Shown: piece by piece, positions 1 to 10,365 of the stretch
Layout: each line of letters starts with the position of its first letter
Numbering within the stretch: the stretch's first letter is position 1
Assembly (NCBI GenBank): GCA_014526335.1
Contig: JACTAT010000050.1
Coordinates: 701,348-765,347 of the forward strand
Source of the DNA: Chrysaora quinquecirrha
Taxonomy: Eukaryota; Cnidaria; Scyphozoa; Semaeostomeae; Pelagiidae
Direction: 5' to 3'
DNA: 64,000 nt
The notes under the pieces: model-generated
Told to the model about the DNA's origin: nothing
Databases searched by the model: none
The model's input: the letters and a program-made list of their open reading frames with translations, nothing else
Translations under genes and position numbers: made by a program

Positions 1-226
1 AATGTTGACAGTTTCCCTGCTCCCAACTCGGTCTCTATCAGGTTAACCCATTCTAAAACGGACCAATTCCGGGTAGGAAAACCCTGCATAACAAAAATTG
101 TTCATGTTCGGTTACTATTCATTAGTGCTTAATTAAGGGGAGAATGATAGCTTTCTTACTGTTTGTTTGTGTGTGCTCGTCTGAACATTCTTCCTCATGC
201 AAAGGCGCTAGGTTTACAACATTCTG
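1..226. other. Unannotated sequence before the satellite
   Basis: No coding frame, inverted repeat or known element is visible. It joins directly onto the 94-bp satellite. Confidence 0.4.
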
Positions 227-1475
227 CAGGTATCACCGCGTGAGCCTGACAGATCTACTTGGTAAGTTGGTCACCGCGTGACCGTTCAGTGCCTTGGGGC
301 ATAATAGGTACATTGTTCGTCAGGTATCACCGCGTGAGCTTGACAGTCCTGCCTGGTAAGTTGGTCACCGCGTGACCGTTCAGTGCCTTGGGGCATAATT
401 GGTACATTGTTCTTCAGGTATCACCGCGTGAGCCTGACAGATCTACTTGGTAAGTTGGTCACCGCGTGACCGTTTAGTGCCTTAAGGCATAATTGGTACA
501 TTGTTCTTCAGGTATCACCGCGTGAGCCTGACCGATCTACTTGATAAGTTGGTCACCGCGTGACCGTTCAGTGTCTTGGGGCATAATAGGTACATTGTTC
601 GCCAGGTATCACCGCGTGAGCCTGACAGTCCTGCCTGGTAAGTTGGTCACCGCGTGACCGTTCAGTGCCTTTGGGCATAATTGGTACATTGTTCTTCAGG
701 TATCACCGCGTGAGCCTGACAGATCCACTCGGTAAGTTGGTCACCGCGTGACCGTTCAGTGCCTTTGGGCATAATTGGTACATTGTTCTTCAGGTTTCAC
801 GGCGTGAGCCTGACAGCCCCGCCTGGTAAGTTGGTCACCGCATGACCGTTCAGTGCCTTCAGGCATAATTGATACATTGTTCTTCAGGTATCACCGCGTG
901 AGCCAGACAGCCACCGCGTGAGCCTGACAGCCCCGCCTGGTAAGTTGGTCACCGCATGACCGTTCAGTGCCTTCGGGCATAATAGGTACATTGTTCGTCA
1001 GGTATCACCGCGTGAGCTTGACAGTCCTGCCTGGTAAGTTGGTCATCGCGTGACCGTTCAGTGCCTTGGGGCATAATTGGTACATTGTTCTTCAGGTATC
1101 ACCGCGTGAGCCTGACAGATCTACTTGGTAAGTTGGTCACCGCGTGACCGTTCAGTGCCTAAAGGCATAATTGGTACATTGTTCTTCAGGTATCACCGCG
1201 TGAGCCTGACCAATCTACTTGGTAAGTTGGTCACCGCGTGACCGTTCAGTGCCTTGGGGCATAATTGGTACATTGTTCTTCAGGTCACCGCGTGAGCCTG
1301 CGTCCTACTTGGTAAGTTGGTCACCGCGTGACCAGTGCCTTCGGGCATAATGGTACAGTTCTCCAGGTATCACCGCGTGACCGTTCAGTGCCTGGTGGGG
1401 CACCGTTAATTGCAGGCAAACAGGGCATAATACATTGTTCGCCAGGTATCACCGCGTGAGCCTGACAGATCTACT
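227..1475. repeat. 94-bp tandem satellite, about 13 copies
   Basis: Units start with caggtatcaccgcgtgagcc and recur every 94 bp at 227, 321 and 415, continuing to about 1,475. Each unit holds two near-palindromic blocks, tcaccgcgtga and ggtcaccgcgtgacc, separated by a variable stretch (atctacttggtaag or cctgcctggtaag), then a cattgttcttcagg joint. Copies differ by point changes. The last ones, from about 1,280, are shortened and scrambled, as is common at array edges. There are no unique spacers between repeats, so this is a satellite and not a CRISPR array. No open frame crosses it. Confidence 0.9.
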
Positions 1476-1949
1476 TAAGTTTGAGAAGGTCTAGAAGCAA
1501 AAGTTATTATCCATGTGAATCAAAGTTTTCCCCTCCCCCCTCTCCCTCTGTTCTCTCTCTCTTTACTATTTTTCCTTCCGACAGAACTTTTTTTCCGTTT
1601 CTGTTGGACAAGGTGCATTGCCCGGAAAACGCGTTTTCCATAGCCAATCACCTGACCGTAAGGGTCTATTGTGCAGGCAAACAGGGCAGTGCACAAAATG
1701 CCCAATTTTCCTGCTTTCCCCGGGGTTATAGGAATTAACACGACTTTTTGACTGAAAGTTTATGAGTCGTAGTTGGAGCGGGGTGGTGTAGTGTGGAGGA
1801 GCGTAGACTACGACGAATGTAATAAGTCTAGTTTGAGCTTCCGCCATTAACAACAGCAACAACTATTTTTTTTATTTTAACTTTATTTGAATGAATTGAA
1901 TTGATGTGAAGGCAGCGAAAACTGCGACTCATGTAGTGACGAAATTTGT
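1476..1949. other. No gene seen; pyrimidine tract
   Basis: A CT-rich run lies at about 1,525-1,600. A stretch near 1,671 (gcaggcaaacagggca) repeats a piece seen at 1,412 in the degenerate satellite end, so this segment may partly derive from it. The short open frames here look like chance. Confidence 0.4.
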
Positions 1950-2172
1950 CTTAAAGTGACGAAATCTTATAAATATTTAGGTTTTCAATTGGATAATAAC
2001 GGTAATTTTAATGGAACAGTAGAAGATCTCGCAAATAGAGCCAAAAGAGCATTGTACAGCATCTACAAATTATCAACCATAAACTATATTTCTGTTGAAA
2101 CTATGATAAATGTATTCAATGCAACTATTAAACCAATATTACTGTATGGGTCTGAAATTTGGGGTACCATTC
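1950..2172 (+). pseudogene. LINE reverse transcriptase fragment, 5'-truncated (part 1)
   Basis: The translation from 1,956 contains the KYLGFQLDNNGNF block and the FNATIKPILLYGSEIWG block. These are typical of the thumb and post-RT region of non-LTR retrotransposon polymerases. The upstream palm with its YADD motif is absent, so the copy is 5'-truncated. The frame runs into a 476-bp inverted-repeat insertion at 2,173 and the same protein resumes at 2,649. The family resembles the LINE at 42-45.6 kb, which has the equivalent blocks in the same order. Confidence 0.8.
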
Positions 2173-2648
2173 CCGGGGGGGTTACTTCAATATGTAGACA
2201 TACTAGACGTGCCGCTCATATGGATGGGTTTTTTCGACCGAAATTCTCTACACATGGGTCTGATATTCTGCTAGATTCTGGTTGATGGGTCGGTATTTTA
2301 GGATTTTCTTACCAATAGGTCCCATTATAATTTACCGCAAAGTGGCTGACAACCTTTCTACTTTGTTTTTTGCTTTTGAAAGGATGAATTAGCAGCAACA
2401 ACGGAGCACGGTCACATTGATTGCAAATAATCGCCGTCAGATTCGATTTTGCGAGATTTTTCGTGAATTTTAGCACTTTAAAAGGGTTTTAAAATCAACA
2501 AAATTCATACACAAGGGCTTGAAATTTCCCGATTTTCATGCAAATGGGTCAGAAATCCTTGAAAATCCTATCATACAAATGGGTCCCTTTGTCAAAATCC
2601 AGATTCACGTCTGATCATGGACACATTGAAGTACCCCCCCCCCCCCGG
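2173..2648. mobile_element. 476-bp inverted-repeat element (MITE-like) inside the LINE
   Basis: The insert begins ccgggggggttacttcaat and ends with its complement, attgaagtac, followed by a C-run and cgg. It is flanked on both sides by ggtaccattc (2,163-2,172 and 2,649-2,658). The identity extends to 12 bp if the neighbouring G residues are counted. It splits one LINE protein into two halves. No transposase frame lies inside, so it is non-autonomous. An 8-12 bp duplication would suit hAT- or Mutator-like elements, but the G-run at the junction makes the exact length ambiguous, so I do not assign a superfamily. Confidence 0.85.
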
Positions 2649-3514
2649 GGTACCATTCAAAGCAAAACAGTCAAATTGAAAAAATACAATTGACATTCGG
2701 CAAAAACATCTTAGGAGTTAATCGGAAATCAATAAACCTTGCGATATTAGGTGAATTAGATCTCAAACCGCTAAAAATAGATATGAAAATTAACTCCCTA
2801 AAATATTTTGATTATGTAAAGCAAAATAAAAATAAACTCTTAACAGATACATTGCAAGAAAATATTTTGATAAACAGTCTATGGATTCAAGAAATAAACA
2901 AAACAATAGATGAAACTAACTTTGATTTAAATAAACTCTTAGACAAAACTTATAATCTTGATATAACGGTAATTAAGAAAATAACTTATAAAAATAATAA
3001 AATAATTAAAACCCATTGTAAAAGTGGATTGATCCAAAATTTTAATGAAACTTGGGATGAAATAACAAATAACATGAATAGACTTGCATTTTATAAGGAG
3101 ATTAAAACAAAGCCTGACATTGGGAAATACTTATTACATATAGAATCGAGAACGCACAGAGCTGCCGTGACAAAACTACTTATAAGTGCTCATCAATTGA
3201 AAATAGAAACAGAAAGGTATTCGAAAAATAGAAAAGCACAAAATGAAAGATTTTGTGATTTTTGTAATGTCGATCCCAAACCGATTGATGATGAAATCCA
3301 CTTCTTATATGATTGCACCTCAAATAAAAAGCTAAGAGAAGAATATTTCCCTAAGATTGGTTTGAAAATAGACCAAAACAGATCCTCAACTAATAGAGAA
3401 AAAATAGACTTATTTAAGAACATTCTTAATTCTGAAAATAAGAACATGTTGACAAATCTGGCACGATTTATATACCTATCCGAATTAGAGAGAAAAAAAG
3501 TGAAAGAAAATTAA
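2649..3514 (+). pseudogene. LINE ORF2 C-terminus (part 2)
   Basis: The open frame 2,690-3,514 (274 residues) continues the LINE protein after the insertion. It has ILGVNRKSINLAILGELDL, the block that follows the RT thumb in this family. Near its end is a Cys/His cluster (FCDFCN, then EIHFLYDC), the usual C-terminal zinc-knuckle-like motif of LINE ORF2. A one-base loss in the A-run at about 2,680 shifts the frame between the insertion point and 2,690. The stop at 3,512-3,514 is probably the native end of ORF2. Fourteen bases later the composite array begins. Confidence 0.8.
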
Positions 3515-3527
3515 CTTGTCAAACCTA

Positions 3528-3758
3528 CAATCCTCGTCAAAAATATTGGGGACAGTATGTTATGAGTATGTTTTACCTTAAAAACCCCGTCCCATTACAA
3601 CATATTTGGGTAACAAGACCCCCCTCCCCCCGAATCAATGTTGGGACCACTGTCAACATCGATTTCACCAACATTGAGTCGGGGGGAGGGGGGTATGCGT
3701 CTTTAGAGCGAGAATTTTACAAAAGTTCGAAGTGTCCCAGCCTTTTTGGCGAGGATTG
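3528..3758. mobile_element. 231-bp hairpin MITE, copy M1
   Basis: The termini are CAATCCTCGTCAAAAA and its imperfect complement, CTTTTTGGCGAGGATTG. The centre holds a second inverted repeat: acccccctccccccgaatca against its complement ending gggggggagggggg-type runs, around a ~30-bp spacer. Left flank TA, right flank TCTGAATT. Confidence 0.85.
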
Positions 3759-4863
3759 TCTGAATTTTGAGTAATCACAGCAAAACAGAAGGTCAGAAAT
3801 TCTGTTATAAACAGTACGGGAGGGTTGTAAATTTACATAAAACAGTCTGCATTATGTTGTCTCGAGACGAATCTAACTATAAACTGAAAACTTTTCATCA
3901 AAGCTCATAAACTGACTCCACTGTTTAGCAGTGAATTATTACGAAATTCAGAAAATGAAACGAATTATGCAGGCATGATGTACTTGCTTTCAAGTGTTGT
4001 TGATCTTCACAACAGAGAACGGAAGAATGCTAAAGTAAGCATAATTGGCATTGTTATTTGATGGAGTGCGAAATTGAATAAGGAGCAACCAAGCGGGATG
4101 CCAAGTTCTACAGTTCTCCACACAGTTCTCCACACAGTTCTCCATCTTCAAATGTAAATATCTCCTCGTTGCTTGAAAGACTGCACTTGTAACTTTGTAA
4201 TTCTGTATTATTTCATGTCTACTTTAAGATTTTCAACAGAGTTCGACTGCCAATGCATGGCAAAGTATATTTCTCACAGTTCTCCACCTGTTTTTAAAGA
4301 TAGGTTTTCACCAGCTGTATTGTTTACTTACTACAGAGAGTGGAGAACTGTCAGAAAACGAACTCAGAAGGAATGGCAAAAAGGGAAAATTAGTTTATAA
4401 CATGAAATACCCCCAGAAATGTATTGTCGGATAGCGAGAAGTATGGGAAAATTATTTGGACTTGAGTTATTCCACTTTTATGCGGTAGAAAATGATGGAG
4501 AACTGTCAGTTTCTTAGATGTCAAGCTCTCTCCTCCGCAGCGGCAGACGCATCGCTTGAATTGTGGTCTACAGAACGGTTCTAAAGATGCATTTGAATGA
4601 TAAAGGTATTGCTTCTTCAGCTGAAAAATGTGTACCGTTGCCTCTTATGATTTTGCGATGTTGGAAAGTGAATTACGGCCTTTTTCAAAGTATTCCTTCA
4701 CTTTTCAATGAATTTTCACATTTTGCAAAATTTTGCCCCTGACCCCCCAAAGCCCCCCAAAATATAAGGTCATTCCTCCTATTTACAATAAACATCACTT
4801 GAGCCTTTTGAGTCTTTCCATTCTTGAGAAAAACACAATTTTAGATTTCTGCTCTTGCTCAGA
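3759..4863. repeat. 1.1-kb array unit A1
   Basis: A full unit from TCTGAATTTTGAGTAATC to CTTGCTCAGA. It contains four CAGTTCTCCA motifs (three clustered at about 4,110-4,145, one at about 4,277) and two inverted copies, TGGAGAACTG. The 67-75 codon open frame starting near 4,173 recurs in every full unit only because the DNA is duplicated. It resembles no protein I know. Confidence 0.8.
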
Positions 4864-5085
4864 CAATCCTCCTCAAAATATTGGGGACAGTATGTTATAA
4901 GTATGTTTTACCTTAAAACCCCGTCCCATTACAACATATTTGGGTAATAAGACCCCCTCCCCGAATCAATGTTGGGACCACTGTCAACATCGATTTCACC
5001 AACATTGAGTCGGGGAGGGGGTATGCGTCTTTAGAGCGAGAATTTTACAAAAGTTCGAAGTGTCCCAGCCTTTTGGCGAGGATTG
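4864..5085. mobile_element. Hairpin MITE, copy M2 (slightly shortened)
   Basis: Same ends and central G/C hairpin as M1, but with several one-base losses in homopolymers (aaccccgtc, cccctccccg, gggaggggg). It is followed at once by a truncated unit that begins at taagattttcaacag. Confidence 0.8.
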
Positions 5086-5721
5086 TAAGATTTTCAACAG
5101 AGTTCGACTGCCAATGCATGGCAAAGTATATTTCTCACAGTTCTCCACCTGTTTTTAAAGATAGGTTTTCACCAGCTGTATTGTTTACTTACTACAGAGA
5201 GTGGAGAACTGTCAGAAAACGAACTCAGAAGGAATGACAAAAAGGGAAAATTAGTTTATAACATGAAATACCCCCAGAAATGTATTTTCGGATAGCGAGA
5301 AGTATGGGAAAATTATTTGGACTTGAGTTATTCCACTTTTATGCGGTAGAAAATGATGGAGAACTGTCAGTTTCTTAGATGTCAAGCTCTCTCCTCCGCA
5401 GCGGCAGACGCATCGCTTGAATTGTGGTCTACAGAACGGTTCTAAAGATGCATTTGAATGATAAAGGTATTGCTTCTGCAGCTGAAAATGTGTACCGTTG
5501 CCTCTTATGATTTTGCGATGTTGGAAAGTGAATTACGGCCTTTTTCAAAGTATTCCTTCACTTTTCAATGAATTTTCACATTTTGCAAGATTTTGCCCCT
5601 GACCCCCAAAGCCCCCCAAAATATAAAGTCATTCCTCCTATTTACAATAAACATCACTTGAGCCTTTTGAGTCTTTCCATTCTTGAGAAAACACAATTTT
5701 AGATTTCTGCTCTTGCTCAGA
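5086..5721. repeat. Array unit A2, 5'-truncated
   Basis: Matches A1 from its aagattttcaacagagttcg position to the CTCAGA end, so about 465 bp of the unit start is missing. The three bases CAG join it to A3 with no hairpin between. Confidence 0.8.
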
Positions 5722-5724
5722 CAG

Positions 5725-6829
5725 TCTGAATTTTGAGTAATCACAGCAAAACAGAAGGTCAGAAATTCTGTTATAAACTGTACGGGAGGGTTGTAAATTT
5801 ACATAAAACAGTCTGCATTATGTTGTCTCGAGACGAATCTAACTATAGACTGAAAACTTTTCATCAAAGCTCATAAACTGACTCCACTGTTTAGCAGTGA
5901 ATTATTACGAAATTCAGAAAATGAAACGAATTATGCAGGCATGATGTACTTGCTTTCAAGTGTTGTTGATCTTCACAACAGAGAACGGAAGAATGCTAAA
6001 GTAAGCATAATTGGCATTGTTATTTGATGGACTGCGAAATTGAATAAGGAGCAACCAAGCGGGATGCCAAGTTCTACAGTTCTCCACACAGTTCTCCACA
6101 CAGTTCTCCATCTTCAAATGTAAATATCTCCTCGTTGCTTGAAAGACTGCACTTGTAACTTTGTAATTCTGTATTATTTCATGTCTACTTTAAGATTTTC
6201 AACAGAGTTCGACTGCCAATGCATGGCAAAGTATATTTCTCACAGTTCTCCACCTGTTTTTAAAGATAGGTTTTCACCAGCTGTATTGTTTACTTACTAC
6301 AGAGAGTGGAGAACTGTCAGAAAACGAACTCAGAAGGAATGACAAAAAGGGAAAATTAGTTTATAACATGAAATACCCCCAGAAATGTATTTTCGGATAG
6401 CGAGAAGTATGGGAAAATTATTTGGACTTGAGTTATTCCACTTTTATGCGGTAGAAAATGATGGAGAACTGTCAGTTTCTTAGATGTCAAGCTCTCTCCT
6501 CCGCAGCGGCAGACGCATCGCTTGAATTGTGGTCTACAGAACGGTTCTAAAGATGCATTTGAATGATAAAGGTATTGCTTCTGCAGCTGAAAAATGTGTA
6601 CCGTTGCCTCTTATGATTTTGCGATGTTGGAAAGTGAATTACGGCCTTTTTCAAAGTATTCCTTCACTTTTCAATGAATTTTCACATTTTGCAAGATTTT
6701 GCCCCTGACCCCCCAAAGCCCCCCAAAATATAAAGTCATTCCTCCTATTTACAATAAACATCACTTGAGCCTTTTGAGTCTTTCCATTCTTGAGAAAAAC
6801 ACAATTTTAGATTTCTGCTCTTGCTCAGA
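5725..6829. repeat. Array unit A3
   Basis: A full-length unit, TCTGAATT to CTCAGA, nearly identical to A1. Followed by hairpin M3. Confidence 0.85.
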
Positions 6830-7061
6830 CAATCCTCGTCAAAAATATTGGGGACAGTATGTTATGAGTATGTTTTACCTTAAAAACCCCGTCCCATTAC
6901 AACATATTTGGGTAACAAGACCCCCCTCCCCCCCGAATCAATGTTGGGACCACTGTCAACATCGATTTCACCAACATTGAGTCGGGGGGAGGGGGGTATG
7001 CGTCTTTAGAGCGAGAATTTTACAAAAGTTCGAAGTGTCCCAGCCTTTTTGGCGAGGATTG
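6830..7061. mobile_element. Hairpin MITE, copy M3
   Basis: A full copy, near-identical to M1 and M4, including the long G/C hairpin. It is flanked by CTCAGA on the left and TCTGAATT on the right. Confidence 0.85.
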
Positions 7062-8163
7062 TCTGAATTTTGAGTAATCACAGCAAAACAGAAGGTCAGA
7101 AATTCTGTTATAAACAGTACGGGAGGGTTGTAAATTTACATAAAACAGTCTGCATTATGTTGTCTCGAGACGAATCTAACTATAGACTGAAAACTTTTCA
7201 TCAAAGCTCATAAACTGACTCCACTGTTTAGCAGTGAATTATTACGAAATTCAGAAAATGAAACGAATTATGCAGGCATGATGTACTTGCTTTCAAGTGT
7301 TGTTGATCTTCACAACAGAGAACGGAAGAATGCTAAAGTAAGCATAATTGGCATTGTTATTTGATGGACTGCGAAATTGAATAAGGAGCAACCAAGCGGG
7401 ATGCCAAGTTCTACAGTTCTCCACACAGTTCTCCACACAGTTCTCCATCTTCAAATGTAAATATCTCCTCGTTGCTTGAAAGACTGCACTTGTAACTTTG
7501 TAATTCTGTATTATTTCATGTCTACTTTAAGATTTTCAACAGAGTTCGACTGCCAATGCATGGCAAAGTATATTTCTCACAGTTCTCCACCTGTTTTTAA
7601 AGATAGGTTTTCACCAGCTGTATTGTTTACTTACTACAGAGAGTGGAGAACTGTCAGAAAACGAACTCAGAAGGAATGACAAAAGGAAAATTAGTTTATA
7701 ACATGAAATACCCCAGAAATGTATTTTCGGATAGCGAGAAGTATGGGAAAATTATTTGGACTTGAGTTATTCCACTTTTATGCGGTAGAAAATGATGGAG
7801 AACTGTCAGTTTCTTAGATGTCAAGCTCTCTCCTCCGCAGCGGCAGACGCATCGCTTGAATTGTGGTCTACAGAACGGTTCTAAAGATGCATTTGAATGA
7901 TAAAGGTATTGCTTCTGCAGCTGAAAAATGTGTACCGTTGCCTCTTATGATTTTGCGATGTTGGAAAGTGAATTACGGCCTTTTTCAAAGTATTCCTTCA
8001 CTTTTCAATGAATTTTCACATTTTGCAAGATTTTGCCCCTGACCCCCCAAAGCCCCCCAAAATATAAAGTCATTCCTCCTATTTACAATAAACATCACTT
8101 GAGCCTTTTGAGTCTTTCCATTCTTGAGAAAAACACAATTTTAGATTTCTGCTCTTGCTCAGA
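7062..8163. repeat. Array unit A4
   Basis: A full-length unit sharing private deletions with A5. It ends CTCAGA and is joined to A5 by CAG. Confidence 0.85.
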
Positions 8164-8166
8164 CAG

Positions 8167-9266
8167 TCTGAATTTTGAGTAATCACAGCAAAACAGAAGG
8201 TCAGAAATTCTGTTATAAACTGTACGGGAGGGTTGTAAATTTACATAAAACAGTCTGCATTATGTTGTCTCGAGACGAATCTAACTATAGACTGAAAACT
8301 TTTCATCAAAGCTCATAAACTGACTCCACTGTTTAGCAGTGAATTATTACGAAATTCAGAAAATGAAACGAATTATGCAGGCATGATGTACTTGCTTTCA
8401 AGTGTTGTTGATCTTCACAACAGAGAACGGAAGAATGCTAAAGTAAGCATAATTGGCATTGTTATTTGATGGACTGCGAAATTGAATAAGGAGCAACCAA
8501 GCGGGATGCCAAGTTCTACAGTTCTCCACACAGTTCTCCACACAGTTCTCCATCTTCAAATGTAAATATCTCCTCGTTGCTTGAAAGACTGCACTTGTAA
8601 CTTTGTAATTCTGTATTATTTCATGTCTACTTTAAGATTTTCAACAGAGTTCGACTGCCAATGCATGGCAAAGTATATTTCTCACAGTTCTCCACCTGTT
8701 TTTAAAGATAGGTTTTCACCAGCTGTATTGTTTACTTACTACAGAGAGTGGAGAACTGTCAGAAAACGAACTCAGAAGGAATGACAAAAGGAAAATTAGT
8801 TTATAACATGAAATACCCCAGAAATGTATTTTCGGATAGCGAGAAGTATGGGAAAATTATTTGGACTTGAGTTATTCCACTTTTATGCGGTAGAAAATGA
8901 TGGAGAACTGTCAGTTTCTTAGATGTCAAGCTCTCTCCTCCGCAGCGGCAGACGCATCGCTTGAATTGTGGTCTACAGAACGGTTCTAAAGATGCATTTG
9001 AATGATAAAGGTATTGCTTCTGCAGCTGAAAAATGTGTACCGTTGCCTCTTATGATTTTGCGATGTTGGAAAGTGAATTACGGCCTTTTTCAAAGTATTC
9101 CTTCACTTTTCAATGAATTTTCACATTTTGCAAGATTTTGCCCTGACCCCCAAAGCCCCCCAAAATATAAAGTCATTCCTCCTATTTACAATAAACATCA
9201 CTTGAGCCTTTTGAGTCTTTCCATTCTTGAGAAAAACACAATTTTAGATTTCTGCTCTTGCTCAGA
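8167..9266. repeat. Array unit A5
   Basis: A full-length unit, closest to A4. A lost C in its gccctgacccc run opens a longer frame into the adjoining hairpin (8,968-9,417). I regard that frame as accidental. Confidence 0.85.
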
Positions 9267-9498
9267 CAATCCTCGTCAAAAATATTGGGGACAGTATGTT
9301 ATGAGTATGTTTTACCTTAAAAACCCCGTCCCATTACAACATATTTGGGTAACAAGACCCCCCTCCCCCCCGAATCAATGTTGGGACCACTGTCAACATC
9401 GATTTCACCAACATTGAGTCGGGGGGAGGGGGGTATGCGTCTTTAGAGCGAGAATTTTACAAAAGTTCGAAGTGTCCCAGCCTTTTTGGCGAGGATTG
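9267..9498. mobile_element. Hairpin MITE, copy M4
   Basis: The last copy, ending CGAGGATTG and then TA, and so forming the right end of the composite. The central hairpin arms lie at about 9,357-9,382 and 9,409-9,434. Confidence 0.85.
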
Positions 9499-9500
9499 TA

Positions 9501-10046
9501 GACGTGGATCAATAGCTATCATTACATTTAGTATCTTTTATTGACAAACTGTATCTAGTATCATTTCTTAAAAAACCGTGCTTACTATAGTAAATAGAGA
9601 CAGACAGTTAATTGATATAGAGTAGTTATTTCGCTTTGTAGTTTTGTTATATTTAACTTGTAGTCTCAATTTTGTAATTCGTAATTTAATTAAATTTATT
9701 TTAATTAACTACGTTTAAATTGTAAACTACTAGACCCGAAATGGGCGATGAATTAATGAAATTGAAAATTGAAAATTGTAGTAAGTCTATGTTAGACTTG
9801 CAGTCAAATTGGTGTTGAGAGTCTATGCAGGGGACTGGGTTCGTGGGTTTGTAATTTTGATGATGTTGGTTGAAGGGAAGGCAGAAGAATGCTCAACACC
9901 AGGCCTAAACTTATATGAAGAATGTAAGATAGTTACAGGAAAGATCTGAGGTGTTTATCAACATATTTAATTTTGTCAAACAATGGGTCATTTGTAAGTA
10001 TTTACAACGTTGTACTTCACTTTGGAGCTTCACTAGCATTATTTAG
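9501..10046. other. Possible LINE 3' end and 5' flank of Phactr
   Basis: From gacgtggatcaat onward the sequence is AT-rich and non-coding. It ends near 9,780 in a repetitive attgaaaattgaaaattg stretch that could be the 3' tail of the LINE whose ORF2 stops at 3,514. Removing the TA-flanked array would bring the two together. 9,780-10,046 is unassigned sequence. It ends in a plausible splice acceptor (tagcattatttag) directly before Phactr exon 1 as I see it. Confidence 0.4.
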
Positions 10047-10076
10047 TTGGCTGAGCTTGTAGAGTCATGCAAAGGA

Positions 10077-10365
10077 ATGGATACTGGTGAACAGCTTCCT
10101 CTTAGTACTGTTAGTCACAATGCAACATCTATTTTAACTGAGGAAGAAAACAGAGTCCACGGTTCTAATATATTGTCTTCAGATGAGCTTAACAAATCAA
10201 ATGGAACTTCGTCACGCCATATTGGGACGCGACAAAGAAGAGATTCAGAACGTAGGCCGAGTGCCCTAGCTGTTTTCAACCGACGAATTAGATTGCTCTT
10301 CCGCCCTTGGAAATGGCGAAGGAAGGCAAGGAGTAAACAAAGATCCACCTCAGATTCACCAAAAG
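10077..10365 (+). CDS. PHACTR: Phactr exon 1 (first coding exon seen)
   Basis: Encodes residues 1-96 and the first base of 97. The 60-odd N-terminal residues are low-complexity and acidic to polar. The end carries [12 protein letters not shown] and FRPWKWRRK, matching the basic block (FKPWKWRKK-like) that precedes the N-terminal RPEL in vertebrate Phactrs. Donor AAAG|gtatag. The frame is also open from 10,047, right after an AG. Confidence 0.85.

Larger units (their letters stand above)
3528..9498. mobile_element. Composite array of hairpin elements and 1.1-kb units, flanked by TA
   Basis: The block starts CAATCCTCG and ends CGAGGATTG, with TA immediately outside on both sides (3,526-3,527 and 9,499-9,500). 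This is the footprint expected of a single Tc1/mariner-type insertion. Inside, the order is hairpin M1 (3,528-3,758), unit A1 (3,759-4,863), M2 (4,864-5,085), A2 truncated at its 5' end (5,086-5,721), CAG, A3 (5,725-6,829), M3 (6,830-7,061), A4 (7,062-8,163), CAG, A5 (8,167-9,266), M4 (9,267-9,498). Copies are nearly identical, which implies recent amplification. A4 and A5 share the same small deletions (caaaaggaaaat, taccccagaa), so they are the youngest pair. No transposase is encoded. Confidence 0.85.

Noticed and set aside
227..1475. CRISPR-like look of regularly spaced short palindromic repeats
   Set aside because: The 'spacers' are themselves repeated from unit to unit and the DNA is clearly eukaryotic, so it is a 94-bp satellite.
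4173..8784. A 67-75 codon protein repeated four times
   Set aside because: It recurs only because the 1.1-kb DNA unit is duplicated. Nothing in it resembles a known family, and the truncated unit destroys it without trace of selection.
9976..10077. An extra Phactr first exon, ATGGGTCATTT|gtaagt, spliced to 10,047
   Set aside because: Joining it to exon 1 gives the wrong phase and an immediate stop.
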